Below are positions 49,107 through 57,311 of a stretch of DNA of 64,000 bases, piece by piece. Each line of letters begins with the position of its first letter. The first letter of the stretch is position 1. The stretch covers positions 1,602,183-1,666,182 of the forward strand of contig NZ_KI783301.1 in NCBI RefSeq assembly GCF_000510645.1, given 5' to 3'. Source of the stretch: Thermicanus aegyptius DSM 12793. GTDB taxonomy: Bacteria; Bacillota; Bacilli; Thermicanales; Thermicanaceae. The notes beneath the pieces are model-generated. The model searched no databases. It was not told the DNA's origin and saw only the letters and a program-made list of their open reading frames with translations. The translations under genes were made by a program, and so were the position numbers.

Positions 49107-50246
49107 ATGGCAAAACGCATCGCAATTCTTGGCGGAGGGACGGCAGGGACAACCTTGGCTAACCGCTTAGCCAGGCAGTTGTCTCATGAAATCCGAAAAG
49201 GAGAAGCGGAGGTCCTCCTCATCTCCAATACGGATCGACATATTTACCAACCGGGTTATCTCTTCGTCGCTTTTAACGAAAAGCCTTTGGATCATTTTAT
49301 ACGGCCTCAAAAGAGCTTGGTTCATCGTCTCGTCACCATGGTTTATGATGATGTGGAAAAGATCGATGTGGAGAAAAAAGAGCTGCTCTCCAAGAGAAAT
49401 CGGTATGCCTATGATTATCTCGTGATTGCTACCGGTTCCTATCCTGATTTTGATGCCGTTCCAGGTATGAAGGAAATCACTTATAATTTTTACACTCCGG
49501 AGGGAGCAGAAAAACTTCGGGATCGTCTGGCTACTTTTGAAGGGGGAAAAATCATGATTGTCATTGATGTTCCCCATAAATGTCCGGCGGCTCCCCTGGA
49601 GGTAACCCTTATGTTGGATGATTATTTCCGCAGACGGAACATGCGGGATAAAGTGGAATTGCTCTACACCTATCCCATTGGTCGGATCCATTCCTTGCAA
49701 CCGGTCGCGGATTGGGCTTTACCGGAGTTTGAAAAGCGGAATATACAGTACGAAACGTATTTTAATATGGAAAGCATTGATCCTGAGAAGAAAACGGTAA
49801 ACACCATGGATGGAGCGGAGCATCCCTTTGATCTGCTCATCTCCATTCCGGCGCATAAAGGGGCTCCTGTCGTCTTAAATTCCGGACTTGGCGACGAATC
49901 AGGCTTTATCCCCACAGATCGGTACACTTTGAAGATGGTAGGGCATGATGATGTGTATGTGATCGGAGATGCGACCAATCTGCCCATTAGTAAAGCTGGA
50001 TCTACCGCCCACTATGAAAGCGAGACATTAACCCATAACCTCATAAGCCGCATCCGGGGACTTCCGGAAACGAAGCTTTATGACGGAAGAGTGGCATGTT
50101 TCTTGGAGAATAGCTTGGGGGATGCCAGCTTCATCATCTTTGATTATAACCATCCTCCGAAACCTGCCGATACTTCCGAACTAATCCATTGGTTTAAGGC
50201 GATGTACAACGAGCTCTACTGGTTAACAGCCCGTGGATTAATGTAG
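49107..50246 (+). CDS. Sulfide:quinone oxidoreductase-like FAD protein
   Basis: 379 residues. N-terminal FAD motif AKRIAILGGGTAGTTLANRLAR, LVIATGSYPDFDAVPG, and C-terminal FAD motif VYVIGDATNLPISKAGSTAHYE. Cys is found in VPHKCPAAPLEVTLML (about residue 158) and GRVACFLEN (about residue 332), the positions of the redox-active pair in SQR. The third SQR cysteine is not obvious. The C-terminus has an amphipathic end (LIHWFKAMYNELYWL) fit for membrane attachment. With DsrE and TusA before it and DUF1641 after it, a role in sulfide or persulfide oxidation to the quinone pool is likely. Confidence 0.82.
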   Translation: MAKRIAILGGGTAGTTLANRLARQLSHEIRKGEAEVLLISNTDRHIYQPGYLFVAFNEKPLDHFIRPQKSLVHRLVTMVYDDVEKIDVEKKELLSKRNRYAYDYLVIATGSYPDFDAVPGMKEITYNFYTPEGAEKLRDRLATFEGGKIMIVIDVPHKCPAAPLEVTLMLDDYFRRRNMRDKVELLYTYPIGRIHSLQPVADWALPEFEKRNIQYETYFNMESIDPEKKTVNTMDGAEHPFDLLISIPAHKGAPVVLNSGLGDESGFIPTDRYTLKMVGHDDVYVIGDATNLPISKAGSTAHYESETLTHNLISRIRGLPETKLYDGRVACFLENSLGDASFIIFDYNHPPKPADTSELIHWFKAMYNELYWLTARGLM

Positions 50247-50258
50247 GGAGGGAGTAAG

Positions 50259-50816
50259 ATGCCAACGGATATGGAGAAAAGCCGCCTCGAACAGGTGACG
50301 GGTTTGATGGATGTGGCAGTCAGTTCCCTCACTCCCAATATGGTAACCGATCTGACCGAAAAAGCCGTGAGGGCTGTTGAGATGCTGGATGACCTGTTGC
50401 AGCCGGAAGTGTTGGCCCTCATTCAAAAGTTGCCGGAGGTAAGTGCCAGTTTAGAACGAACATTAACATATGTCCAAAAAATGGAGAAAAGCGGTACTCT
50501 CGCTACCTTGGCAGAATTGGCCGATTTTGTCGCGATCGCCAAGTCCTCAATGACGGGACCCATGATTTCCGACACCATGGAACGGGCGATTGCCGGGCTT
50601 GAATTGGTTGATGATATGGTTCAAAAGGGAGTTCTGGATTTGGCAGGGGGAATGGTTGAAGCTCTGGATCAGGCTCAACAAGATGTTGGAAAACTTGAAA
50701 AGCCCATGGGTATGTTTCAAATCGCCGGGATGATGAAAGATCCTGATGTTCGGCAAGGATTGACCTTTCTCATGTTGTTCCTTAAGAGGTGGGGAGCTTC
50801 ATGGAGGGAAAATTAA
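50259..50816 (+). CDS. DUF1641-domain protein
   Basis: 185 residues, helical, acidic, no membrane segment. It repeats a pattern of hydrophobic helices (ALIQKLPEVSASLERTLTYVQ; MIKDTMERAIAGLELVDDMVQ-like) and ends with MKDPDVRQGLTFLMLFLKRWG, the DUF1641 signature. Proteins of this family sit beside SQR-like flavoproteins or formate dehydrogenases in Bacilli; their function is unknown. GGGAGGGAGTAAG precedes the ATG, 12 bp after the SQR-like stop. Confidence 0.8.
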   Translation: MPTDMEKSRLEQVTGLMDVAVSSLTPNMVTDLTEKAVRAVEMLDDLLQPEVLALIQKLPEVSASLERTLTYVQKMEKSGTLATLAELADFVAIAKSSMTGPMISDTMERAIAGLELVDDMVQKGVLDLAGGMVEALDQAQQDVGKLEKPMGMFQIAGMMKDPDVRQGLTFLMLFLKRWGASWREN

Positions 50817-50832
50817 TATGATTCAAATTTCT

Positions 50833-50859
50833 ACCCCTCTAACACAAGAGGGGTTTTTT
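50833..50859 (+). terminator. Intrinsic terminator after DUF1641 gene
   Basis: ACCCCTC (50833-50839) with GAGGGGT (50848-50854), 8-nt loop, six T. It separates the second tusA-like gene from the cluster. Confidence 0.88.
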
Positions 50860-50964
50860 ATCGTAAAAAAACAGACATAAAATTCACAAAAAAGATATGG
50901 CAGGAGTAATGAAATTTTTTTAAAATAAAAAGAAAAGGAGGTTTCCCAAGAAGGGGGGATTCCG

Positions 50965-51216
50965 ATGTGTACCATCATTCGGCTGATTGATGCCAGGGGA
51001 AGCGAATCGCCCATCCCACTGATGGAACTCATTCGAAGCCTAAAAAGTTCGGAGGAGGGAGATGTGGTTCATATTCTGGCAAATGACCAAAGTTCGGTTC
51101 GGGATATCCCGATTTGGACGCAAAAGATGGGCCATCAACTCCTTTATACCCATAAAGAGAAGAATTATTGGAAGATCGCTATCCGAAAAAAGGTAAAAAA
51201 AACATCTAACCCATAG
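50965..51216 (+). CDS. TusA paralogue lacking the catalytic cysteine
   Basis: 83 residues, clearly paralogous to the TusA at 48844: LIDARGSESPIPLMELIRSLKSSEEGDVVHIL aligns with [31 protein letters not shown], and both end YWKIA(I/V)RK. The CPGP of the carrier is SPIP here, so the sulfur-binding Cys is replaced by Ser; the only Cys is residue 2. AAAAGGAGG stands ahead but at about 20 nt; GGGGGGAT lies closer. It cannot work as an ordinary persulfide carrier. A regulatory or decoy role, or decay, are options. Confidence 0.82.
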   Translation: MCTIIRLIDARGSESPIPLMELIRSLKSSEEGDVVHILANDQSSVRDIPIWTQKMGHQLLYTHKEKNYWKIAIRKKVKKTSNP

Positions 51217-51231
51217 GTTAGATGTTTTTAC
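51200..51231. terminator. Bidirectional terminator between tusA-like gene and small minus-strand gene
   Basis: AACATCTAACC (51201-51211) with GGTTAGATGTT (51216-51226), loop CATA, T run on the plus side and an A run on the other (T run on the minus transcript). It overlaps the end of the tusA-like gene. Confidence 0.9.
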
Positions 51232-51234
51232 CAT

Positions 51235-51432
51235 CTAAAACCAGGTTTCAAAGACATCTTTGGTGGGCCTTCTCCCAAAATCCTCTAACAGTTCCTCCCA
51301 TTCTTCATAGGTCATTTCGTCTTTAATCTTAGCTCGTTGGCAATAATCTTGAAAGATCATGAGGAAAAGGTAGGAGCCGCCGCCTTTTTCCAACTTTAAC
51401 TTTACAAAATCCTTAAAAGTCATCTTCTCCAT
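51235..51432 (-). CDS. Small acidic protein of unknown function
   Basis: 65 residues, about a third charged: EKMTFKDFVKLKLEKGGGS at the start and MTYEEWEELLEDFGRRPTKDVFETWF at the end. GGAGAGGTGATAACCC precedes the ATG on the minus strand, a good ribosome site, and a terminator follows, so it looks like a real gene. I recognise no family. It sits just downstream of the MoeB/ThiF gene on the same strand. Confidence 0.6.
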   Translation of the reverse strand: MEKMTFKDFVKLKLEKGGGSYLFLMIFQDYCQRAKIKDEMTYEEWEELLEDFGRRPTKDVFETWF

Positions 51433-51503
51433 GGGTTATCACCTCTCCGTGATTATTCTACCAAATTTTTTATCACACTACAAAGCGGTTGGGTTTAAAC
51501 TCA

Positions 51504-52538
51504 TCAGTTCCCCACATATTTTGCGTACAGCGTTTTGGCTGCCGTGACATCGTTCGTTCCATGAACCATTACGCGTCCATCCTGAAAGAAAATGAGGCGG
51601 TATGGTTCAATGTCAAAACGAACGAGATACTCCGTTTTTTGCACCTTACCTAAAGGAGTGAGGCGAGTCGCGATCTCGGCGAGGTTCACTTCCCTTTTTC
51701 CTCTGGGGAGAATCTGCACCGTATCCCGTCCACAGAGGGAGGTATATTGTTCACTCCCCAAATGAAAATCTAAGAAATCAAAACGACGATGAACACAGGT
51801 AGGGCAATCGGGATTCCTTCCGCGACGGACGTCGATCTGCAGGTGTTCGTTCTTCCATAGCTCGAATTGTTCCAGATGGGGATTGAGGTGGTGATCTTCC
51901 CCAAGTAAAATCTTTAGACCTTCCGCCGCTTGATACGAGGCGACAACATGGATGATCGGTCCGATGACCCCCACGGTATCGCAGGTTTCCCCTCGCCCTT
52001 CCGGTGGAGTGGGGAAGAGGCAGCGATAACAGGGAGTGGCTTCAGGCCGGATCACCGTGAACATGCCCCGTGCTCGGACCGCAGCCCCATAGACCCACGG
52101 AATTCTATATTTTACCGCTACATCGTTGATCAGATAACGGACTTGAAAATTATCGCTGCCGTCCAAGATCAGATGGACATCGGACAGTAATTCGTCGGCG
52201 TTCTCCGGGTTTAGATCGACCATATGGGGCTCGATCCGAATGCTGGAATTGATCTTCCTGAGCTTCTTCGCCGCAGCAATCGCCTTGGGAAGGAATTGTG
52301 CCGCATCCTCTTCATCATAGAGCATCTGCCGCTGAAGATTGCTCTCCTCCACAAAATCCCGATCGATCAAGCGGATAAATCCAACGCCGGCGCGAACCAT
52401 ATGATTGGCCAGGACGGTTCCCAGTGCTCCCATCCCTACGATGGCCACACGGGATGCGCCCAACTTCTTCTGACCCTCCATCCCGATGGCGGGAAAAAGA
52501 ATCTGGCGGGAATAGCGAGCATGTAAAAAGGGATCCAC
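51504..52538 (-). CDS. moeB: MoeB/ThiF-family adenylyltransferase (E1-like)
   Basis: Adenylates the C-terminal Gly-Gly of small sulfur carriers (MoaD or ThiS). 344 residues, GTG start after AAAGGAG. RYSRQILFPAIGMEGQKKLGASRVAIVGMGALGT (nucleotide-binding), the R-finger and DNFQVRYLINDVAV, zinc ligands CYRC and CPTC. A C-terminal domain of about 95 residues with LCGRDTVQILPR and GRVMVHGTNDVTAAKTLYAKYVG is typical of the long Bacilli ThiF/MoeB form. It could serve both thiamine and molybdopterin synthesis; the neighbouring W/Mo genes favour MoeB. Confidence 0.88.
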   Translation of the reverse strand: MDPFLHARYSRQILFPAIGMEGQKKLGASRVAIVGMGALGTVLANHMVRAGVGFIRLIDRDFVEESNLQRQMLYDEEDAAQFLPKAIAAAKKLRKINSSIRIEPHMVDLNPENADELLSDVHLILDGSDNFQVRYLINDVAVKYRIPWVYGAAVRARGMFTVIRPEATPCYRCLFPTPPEGRGETCDTVGVIGPIIHVVASYQAAEGLKILLGEDHHLNPHLEQFELWKNEHLQIDVRRGRNPDCPTCVHRRFDFLDFHLGSEQYTSLCGRDTVQILPRGKREVNLAEIATRLTPLGKVQKTEYLVRFDIEPYRLIFFQDGRVMVHGTNDVTAAKTLYAKYVGN

Positions 52539-52629
52539 GGTTATTCTTCTCCTTTCTTTATCTGGACCGTTATTGATCCGGCGAAACGGGTGGGCGGTCT
52601 ATCTTTATTATACTTTTTATATCGAGCGA

Positions 52630-53322
52630 TTAGTAGATCATTCTTCCCTGAAGGTAATCTTGTAAGAGGGGGGTTTTTGGTGTGATGAAGAGGGTTTCCG
52701 TTTCTCCTTCTTCGATCAGTTTTCCTTGATAGAGGAAATAAAGGTAATGGGAAAGACGTCTGGCTTGAGCGAAGTGATGGGTGACAAAAAGAATGGTCGT
52801 CTGCCTCTCACGGTTTTCGCTACGAATCACTTCTTCGATGATTTCCACTTGAGTCGGATCAAGATTGGCGGTCGCTTCATCCAATAAGAGAAGTTTTGGT
52901 TTAAGGACTAGGGCGCGGGCGAGTGCCGCACGCTGTATCTCTCCGCCGGAGAGAGTATAGGCCGGTTGTTTCGCTTTCCCCACTAAATCCACCTGTTCCA
53001 ACACCCGCATCACCTCTTCACGAATTTTCGCCTCTTTTACCTTTCGATAACGGAGCCCAATGGCAATGTTCTCATAAAGGGTTGTCTGAAATAGGGTGGG
53101 GCGTTGCGCCACCAGTGTCATTTCCCGCCGTACTTCAAGAATTTGACGTGATTGATTTTCTGCAAGATCAAGGACCCGTCCATAAAAATCAATTTCTCCA
53201 TGGAGGGGTTTTTCGAGGAGATTGAGCGCACGGAGTAACGTAGTTTTTCCTGCCCCATTTGGTCCGATGAGAGCCGATATTTTCCCAGGCACGAGATGAA
53301 AAACGGGGAGGTTTAGGATCAT
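52630..53322 (-). CDS. tupC: Tungstate ABC transporter, ATP-binding protein
   Basis: ABC ATPase with Walker A GPNGAGKTTLLRAL, Q-loop VAQRPTLFQTTL, signature LSGGEIQRAALARALVLKP, Walker B LLLLDEATANLD and H-loop VTHH. 230 residues from the first canonical start at 53322. However, the frame continues upstream with IKIKDLLIQHEGK, which is what the N-terminus of such ATPases normally has. The only codon able to start it is CTG at 53364, preceded by GGAGGG in the tupB end. The true protein is probably 244 residues. Part of tupA-tupB-tupC. Confidence 0.9.
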   Translation of the reverse strand: MILNLPVFHLVPGKISALIGPNGAGKTTLLRALNLLEKPLHGEIDFYGRVLDLAENQSRQILEVRREMTLVAQRPTLFQTTLYENIAIGLRYRKVKEAKIREEVMRVLEQVDLVGKAKQPAYTLSGGEIQRAALARALVLKPKLLLLDEATANLDPTQVEIIEEVIRSENRERQTTILFVTHHFAQARRLSHYLYFLYQGKLIEEGETETLFITPKTPLLQDYLQGRMIY

Positions 53323-53366
53323 TTTCCCTTCATGTTGGATGAGTAGATCTTTAATTTTGATCAGGT

Positions 53367-54038
53367 TTAATCCCTCCTCTCCGATGAAGGTTGGAGATTT
53401 TCCAGCATTTCACGTACCAGGATGATATTGAAGAGAAAACTGATACTGAGTAATACGATCCCGATCCATAATGCGAGGGGATAATTTCCTTTCCGTGTTT
53501 CTAAGATAATGGCGGTGGTCATCACACGGGTATGATGCTCAATGTTTCCTCCGACCAACATCACCGCTCCCACTTCAGAGATGGCACGCCCGAATGCGGT
53601 AGCGATGGCAGAGAAGATCGGTTTCCTTGCTTCTTTAAGGATCGTACGTATCGCCTGAAAGCGTGTCGCTCCAAGGGTGATCGCGGTTTCCCAAAGGGCG
53701 CGCTCTTTTGCTTGCACCGCGATCAAAGTGAGTCCGGTAATAATCGGAGTGACTAACAAGACTTGTGCGAAGATCATGGCCTCCGGCGTAAAAAGGGCAT
53801 TCCATGCACCGAGAGGTCCGTAACGGGATAAGAGCAAGTAAACGATCACACCGATCAGTACGGGAGGCATTCCCATGAAGGTAAAAAGAAGGGTGGCCAC
53901 CCAATTTCGCCCGGTGAAATGGGTTAACCCCAGAAAAGCACCGATCGGTATGCCTACCATTGCACCGATCAATACAGCCGTGATAGAGACTCGTAAGGAT
54001 AGTAGGATGATTTCGATAAATTCAATAGACAGATCCAT
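53367..54038 (-). CDS. tupB: Tungstate ABC transporter, permease
   Basis: 223 residues, five or six membrane helices. IEFIEIILLSLRVSITAVLIGAMVGIPIGAFLG start and the EAA loop RALWETAITLGATRFQAIRTILKEA coupling to the ATPase are present; GRAISEVGAVMLVGGNIEHHTRVMTTAI is the TupB/WtpB-type region. Its start is 50 bp after the tupA stop and its own end overlaps the likely start region of tupC. Confidence 0.92.
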   Translation of the reverse strand: MDLSIEFIEIILLSLRVSITAVLIGAMVGIPIGAFLGLTHFTGRNWVATLLFTFMGMPPVLIGVIVYLLLSRYGPLGAWNALFTPEAMIFAQVLLVTPIITGLTLIAVQAKERALWETAITLGATRFQAIRTILKEARKPIFSAIATAFGRAISEVGAVMLVGGNIEHHTRVMTTAIILETRKGNYPLALWIGIVLLSISFLFNIILVREMLENLQPSSERRD

Positions 54039-54089
54039 CTCCCTCTCTCTATCGAATCTTGACGGGAATGATCCCGTGTGATGACGAAA

Positions 54090-54929
54090 CTATCTTTTGC
54101 GCGCATCGGGAACGAATAATCCTTTTCCATACTCTTTTACACCGAATTCCCCGATCCGTTTTTGCGTTTTGGGGTCCACGAAAAACTGAACGAGTTTGGC
54201 GGCCAAATCCGGCTTGCTGGAGGATTTTACCTGTATAATTCCATAGGGATTAAATAATAATGGATCTCCCTGCAGGAGGATCTCTAATTCAATCTTTCCT
54301 TTGTAACTGAGGTAGGTGGCTTCATCCGTCAAAGTATAAGCCTCTTTTTCGTTGGCCATCTGCAGAGTATCCCCCATCCCTTGCCCGGAACTGAGATACC
54401 AAGACCCACCAGGACTGATGCCGGCTGCTTTCCAGAGGCTCAATTCTTTCTTGTGCGTTCCTGAATCATCCCCACGGGAGATAAAAAGACTCTGTCGTTC
54501 TGCAATTTTTTTAAAAGCATCTTTGGCGGTATGGACCAAAGCGATGCCGGCGGGGTCCGATTTGGGACCCACCAAGTAAAATTGATTGTACATTACATCA
54601 TAAGCGTTAAACCCGTATCCTTCCTTAACGAACTCATCCTCCGCCGGACGGTTATGAACCAATAGTACATCTGCATTCCCATCTTTCCCCATCTGAATCG
54701 CCTGACCTGTGCCCACCGCTACCACTTTCACACCGATACCGCTTTCTTTCTCGAAAAATGGAATTAAATCATCCAATAATCCCGAATCTTGGGTGGAAGT
54801 GGTGGTTGCGAGGATAATTTCCTGCTTTGGAGGAGATGCGTTCTCTTCATTGCATCCGATAAGGGATAAAAATAACAGGAGGAATAAACTAAGAGAGCCA
54901 AAGGATCTGAGAAATTTCAGGATGACCAC
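54090..54929 (-). CDS. tupA: Tungstate-binding lipoprotein
   Basis: 279 residues, GTG start after GAGGAG on the minus strand. Signal peptide with lipobox LSLIGC (Cys near residue 26), so it is anchored to the outer face of the membrane. EIILATTTSTQDSGLLDDLIPFFEKESGI is the TupA signature: TTTSTQDSGLL holds the oxyanion-binding threonines. VGTGQAIQMGKDGNADVLLVHN and SRGDDSGTHKKE complete the site. Divergent from the tungsten enzyme gene. Confidence 0.94.
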   Translation of the reverse strand: MVILKFLRSFGSLSLFLLLFLSLIGCNEENASPPKQEIILATTTSTQDSGLLDDLIPFFEKESGIGVKVVAVGTGQAIQMGKDGNADVLLVHNRPAEDEFVKEGYGFNAYDVMYNQFYLVGPKSDPAGIALVHTAKDAFKKIAERQSLFISRGDDSGTHKKELSLWKAAGISPGGSWYLSSGQGMGDTLQMANEKEAYTLTDEATYLSYKGKIELEILLQGDPLLFNPYGIIQVKSSSKPDLAAKLVQFFVDPKTQKRIGEFGVKEYGKGLFVPDARKR

Positions 54930-54962
54930 TCCTCTATAAATTTTTTGCTTCTATTCTACAAA

Positions 54963-55030
54963 AGAAGAAGGAATTCCTTCCTTCTAAAAATTTTTTTTAT
55001 ATTCACAGTAGAAGAAGGAATTTCTACTTC
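54963..55030. repeat. Paired repeats in the tupA-aor divergent region
   Basis: AGAAGAAGGAATT occurs at 54963-54975 and again at 55010-55022. The first copy continues into CCTTCCTTCT, giving a hairpin with one bulge. On the minus strand that hairpin is followed by TTTTG, so it could act as an attenuator in the tupA leader. The second copy continues TTCTAC, giving GTAGAA ... TTCTAC. These could be operator sites shared by both divergent units. Confidence 0.55.
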
Positions 55031-55119
55031 CATGGCGAATAATTAATGATATTAAACAGGTACCTTTGTCGATGTCCGCTCATTATACGCGAAAGAAATA
55101 ATAAGGAGGGAAGGTTGAG

Positions 55120-56925
55120 ATGCTGGGAGGCTTTAAGAATCGTGAAGTGTTGGTGGATTTAAATAAAAGGGAGGTATCTTACCGGGAGATCGATGAGGAG
55201 CTGGCACGGAAGTATATTGGGGGGCGAGGATTGGGCGTGAAGTATGTCCTTGATAATGGGCCTCGGGTGGAAGCGCTATCGGCAGAGAATATCCTCTGTT
55301 TCATGACCGGACCGGTCACCGGTTCCCGTTCCCCGATGAGCGGTCGTTTGGCGGTGGTGACCAAATCGCCTTTAACCGGAACCGTGACCGATTCCCACAT
55401 GGGTGGCTGGTCGGCGGCGCGGATGAAATGGGCCGGGATCGATAATATCATCGTGAGAGGGGCGAGCGCGACACCGGTCTACCTCTTAGTTGAAAACGGA
55501 AAGGCCGAATTGCACGATGCCGCTGACCTCTGGGGGAAAGGAGTACGGGCAACGGTAAGAGCGATGCAGGACCGCTATGGCAAAGAGGATCTTAGTGTGA
55601 TTACCATCGGCCCAGCGGGAGAAAATCTCGTCCGGTATGCATCGTTTATTAATGAGAACGATCGGGCTGCCGGTCGGGGGGGAACCGGTGCGGTTGCAGG
55701 ATTTAAGAAACTGAAAGCCATCGTGATCAAAGGTCCACAGAAAGGGAATATGCCGAGTCCGGCGGAAGAGGGAAAGTATAAGGAGGCGAACCAAAAAGCT
55801 TTAAAGGCAATTATGGAAGGGGGATTGACGTCACCGAAGAAGGGGGGGCTTTCCGTCTATGGCACCAATGTCTTGACCAATATCATTAATGAAGTGGGTG
55901 CCCTCCCCACCATGAATTCCAAATATACGCATTTTGACCAAGCGGAAGGCCATAGTGGAGAAACGGTGAATGCGACGCTACTTGTTGCGGATAATACGTG
56001 CCATGCCTGTCCCGTAGCCTGTAAGAAAGAGGTGGAGGTAAAGAGCGGGAAATATAAGACGCGGGTAGAAAGCTTTGAATATGAGTCCGGGTGGGCACTT
56101 GGTTCCAATTGCGGTCTGGGGGATGCGGCGGCCATTTCCTATATGATTGACCAATGTAATGAATACGGAATCGATACAATCGAAATCGGAAATGCCCTCT
56201 CCGTGGCGATGGAGGCTTATGAGCGCGGCTTGATTCACGAAGAGATCCATTGGGGCGATGCCGATAAGATGATTCAACTGATTGAGGACGTGGCATTCCG
56301 TCGCGGTCTGGGAGATAGACTGGCGGAGGGGCCGGCCCGTTTCGCCGCCTCTTTGGGAGCACCGGAACTCTCCATGTCGGTGAAGGGACAATCAATTCCT
56401 GCCTATGATCCGCGCGGCATCCAGGGGATTGGCCTCGGCTATGCCACCAGTAACCGTGGCGCCTGCCATCTGCGGGGCTATACGGTAGCCAGTGAGATCG
56501 CAGGGATCCCGGAACCGACAGATCGCCTGAAAGCAGAGGGGAAAGGGGAGTTGTTAAAAATTTTCCAAGACCTTCACGCTTTCTCCGATTCGATGGATAT
56601 ATGCAAATTCTCTTCCTTCTCGGAAAATGCGGAGCATTACGCTCTACAATATTCGGCGATGACCGGCCACGAAATAAGTGCGGACGACGTATTAAAGATT
56701 GGAGAACGGATTTATAATCTGGAAAGGTATTATAATAACCTCGCCGGATTTAACAAGCGGGAGGATGATTATCTGCCGAAACGCTTTACGGAGGAACCGG
56801 GCACCGGTAATAGTGCTGGATATGTGAGCCGGATGGAGATTATGCTGGATGAATATTATAAAGCCCGCGGATGGGTAAACGGAGTCGTTCCTGAGACCAA
56901 ATTAAAAGAATTAGAAATCCTCTAG
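55120..56925 (+). CDS. aor: Tungsten-containing aldehyde:ferredoxin oxidoreductase
   Basis: Oxidises aldehydes to acids (or reduces acids) with ferredoxin, using bis-tungstopterin. 601 residues. N-terminal pterin-binding domain with GGRGLGVKYV, FMTGPVTGSRSPMSGRLAVVTKSPLTGT and DSHMGGWSAARMKWAGID. [4Fe-4S] ligands are CHACPVACKKE plus the distal Cys in DSMDICKFSSF. DxxGxD/C-type pterin loop appears as NCGLGDAA. Strong site AAGGAGGGAAGG. Adjacent tungstate transporter, MoaD-like carrier and MoeA genes support tungsten use. No dedicated ferredoxin gene is beside it. Confidence 0.93.
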   Translation: MLGGFKNREVLVDLNKREVSYREIDEELARKYIGGRGLGVKYVLDNGPRVEALSAENILCFMTGPVTGSRSPMSGRLAVVTKSPLTGTVTDSHMGGWSAARMKWAGIDNIIVRGASATPVYLLVENGKAELHDAADLWGKGVRATVRAMQDRYGKEDLSVITIGPAGENLVRYASFINENDRAAGRGGTGAVAGFKKLKAIVIKGPQKGNMPSPAEEGKYKEANQKALKAIMEGGLTSPKKGGLSVYGTNVLTNIINEVGALPTMNSKYTHFDQAEGHSGETVNATLLVADNTCHACPVACKKEVEVKSGKYKTRVESFEYESGWALGSNCGLGDAAAISYMIDQCNEYGIDTIEIGNALSVAMEAYERGLIHEEIHWGDADKMIQLIEDVAFRRGLGDRLAEGPARFAASLGAPELSMSVKGQSIPAYDPRGIQGIGLGYATSNRGACHLRGYTVASEIAGIPEPTDRLKAEGKGELLKIFQDLHAFSDSMDICKFSSFSENAEHYALQYSAMTGHEISADDVLKIGERIYNLERYYNNLAGFNKREDDYLPKRFTEEPGTGNSAGYVSRMEIMLDEYYKARGWVNGVVPETKLKELEIL

Positions 56926-56949
56926 TTTTAAGAGATTCATCACCTCCTT

Positions 56950-56986
56950 AAAGAATAAGTCTTGCGATCAGCAAGACTTATTCTTT
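56950..56986. terminator. Bidirectional terminator between aor and the moaD-like pair
   Basis: Perfect 16-bp stem AAAGAATAAGTCTTGC (56950-56965) / GCAAGACTTATTCTTT (56971-56986) with loop GATCA. It serves convergent transcripts. Confidence 0.85.
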
Positions 56987-57007
56987 CACACTACGTATAT
57001 TCCTCCT

Positions 57008-57307
57008 TTACCCGCCGGCGCGCATGGTTTTTTTGCGATAGAGGGAGATGAGATGGTTGAGGCCTTCTTCGGTGTCACTTTGAAAACGAAAAAAAAGAGC
57101 CTCAACGATGAAGGTGGAGGTAATCCTCACTTTCTCCTCTCTTAAAATCTCCACCTTCCAATTTGAAGTATAGAAACGGAGAGGGAAGGCGGGTTTCGTT
57201 TCTACCATGAGGGATTCCGGTAAGAAACCAAGTTCAGACAAATAGCGGAGATGTTCGTTTAAAGAAATTCCACGAAACTCTAAAATTTGTTCAAACGTAA
57301 GTCCCAC
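57008..57307 (-). CDS. Unknown 99-residue protein coupled to the MoaD-like carrier
   Basis: GTG start at 57307, four bases after the carrier stop region. The GGAGG ribosome site is made from the codons for the carrier's terminal Gly-Gly, so the two are translationally coupled. The protein is soluble, mixed alpha/beta: FEQILEFRGISLNEHLRYLSELG at the start, WKVEILREEKVRITSTFIVEALFFRFQ in the middle, basic end YRKKTMRAGG. It ends in Gly-Gly itself. I recognise no family; the context suggests a factor in tungstopterin assembly or AOR maturation. Confidence 0.68.
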   Translation of the reverse strand: MGLTFEQILEFRGISLNEHLRYLSELGFLPESLMVETKPAFPLRFYTSNWKVEILREEKVRITSTFIVEALFFRFQSDTEEGLNHLISLYRKKTMRAGG

Positions 57308-57311
57308 AGAA

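Noticed and set aside
54963..54998. Ordinary terminator on the plus strand
   Set aside because: Hairpin plus T run exists, but no plus-strand gene reads into it; tupA lies on the opposite strand and starts before it.
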